From NCBI GenBank assembly GCA_022925895.1, contig JAKSYS010000840.1:1-19576 (forward strand): a stretch of DNA of 19,576 nucleotides, given 5' to 3'. Below are positions 18,849-19,576 of the stretch, piece after piece. The stretch is from Fragilaria crotonensis (taxonomy: Eukaryota; Bacillariophyta; Fragilariophyceae; Fragilariales; Fragilariaceae). The first letter of the stretch is position 1, and every line of letters begins with the position of its first letter. The translations under genes and the position numbers were made by a program. The notes under the pieces are model-generated. The model was not told the origin of the DNA and did no database searches. It was given only the letters and a program-made list of their open reading frames with translations.

Positions 18849-19576
18849 GACTGATAGCCGGATTGAATTCCTTACTGTGTCCATGCTGATGGAATCATTG
18901 AAGGCACACTCAATGACATCTCGCTCTGACTGGAGAACACTTGGGGAAAGGAGTTGTGCCTGGCGTGATGTTGTGAATCTCAGCTCGCTGTTGGTTGGAG
19001 AGTTGGTTTGATCACCACCTGCCTGTGCCTGCCATAACGTGAGTACTTGGATGACGATCAAATGGAGTTTCGATGCCAGACTTGATAGAATCCCGGAGGC
19101 GACAAGAAGGCTTTATTGAATCCTTGACTATACCAATGATGCAATGCCCAATGAATTACCTGAGAGTGCGTCGGCAATGCCCTGGAGCAGGAAATGAACG
19201 GATGTTTCGTTCTTGTCCTGGCTCTAGTATGCCTAACGGTTGCTAGTGACTCAAGTCATGAACTTCAGTTCGACGATGCTAAGCGAGCTCTGTTGGTTGG
19301 AGCCTGTGGTAATTTAGTACGTCGTGAATCACTTATTGTGAGTATCATTGAGTTATTAGTAGCATGATTTGTTTCAGGATAACCAGGCCTTTCTAAGAAC
19401 AGAAAGAATGAGTGCATGTTGTCAGGCGAGACCTACTACGCCTGTACTTACACCTGGTACTACAGTAGTGGTATTTAGTACTGAGCTAGTACGTCGATCA
19501 ATGAGCGTTGGCGGCGAAAAAAGACCTGCAATCGCAGTGGTCTTGGCACTTATTTCTGTCACGTACAAAATGTACA
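18849..19576. other. Right-end sequence without recognisable gene
   Basis: Only short ORFs without recognisable features occur here. A GTACT/AGTAC-rich tract lies near 19436-19495. No RNA gene or repeat relationship with the rest of the window was seen apart from these words. Confidence 0.4.

Overview
The window looks like nuclear DNA of a microbial eukaryote, most likely a diatom or another stramenopile (inference). The signs are a GT-AG intron, long spacers, a FIG4-type SAC phosphatase, a multi-domain AAA ATPase and several kinds of transposable DNA. I see no bacterial operon structure, tRNA, rRNA or CRISPR.

Layout. Positions 1 to about 4740 (visibly GC-rich) hold a tyrosine-recombinase (DIRS-order) retrotransposon on the minus strand: gag-like region, CX8CX3CX5H knuckle, reverse transcriptase with YVDD, RNase H, and the start of a tyrosine recombinase that runs off the left edge. 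Positions 5139-8617 (+) encode a FIG4-like PI(3,5)P2 phosphatase whose catalytic CX5R loop is split by a 72-nt intron. A small orphan ORF (8655-9047, +) follows closely. Positions 11628-9118 (-) encode a large, low-complexity, unrecognised protein with a 30-bp/10-residue charged repeat. A MITE-like element with terminal inverted repeats lies at 12176-12479. Positions 14553-12539 (-) encode an AAA ATPase of the type with a DUF7025-like N-terminal region. Positions 15242-17609 are a fold-back element: two roughly 1-kb inverted arms, each built of tandem copies of a unit of about 177 bp, around a loop of about 240 bp. A short ORF of uncertain meaning (18329-18604, +) and apparently empty sequence complete the window.

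The most interesting structure is the fold-back element. Its repeat period is an exact multiple of three, and one reading frame is nearly open through several units.

Caveat for all genes: almost every recognisable protein is broken by frame changes, and most are the kind caused by one missing base. The host genes look otherwise well conserved. This favours deletion-type errors in the sequence over real pseudogenes, although real decay of the retroelement cannot be excluded.

The genes do not form an obvious pathway. FIG4 belongs to endolysosomal phosphoinositide turnover; the roles of the other genes are unknown.
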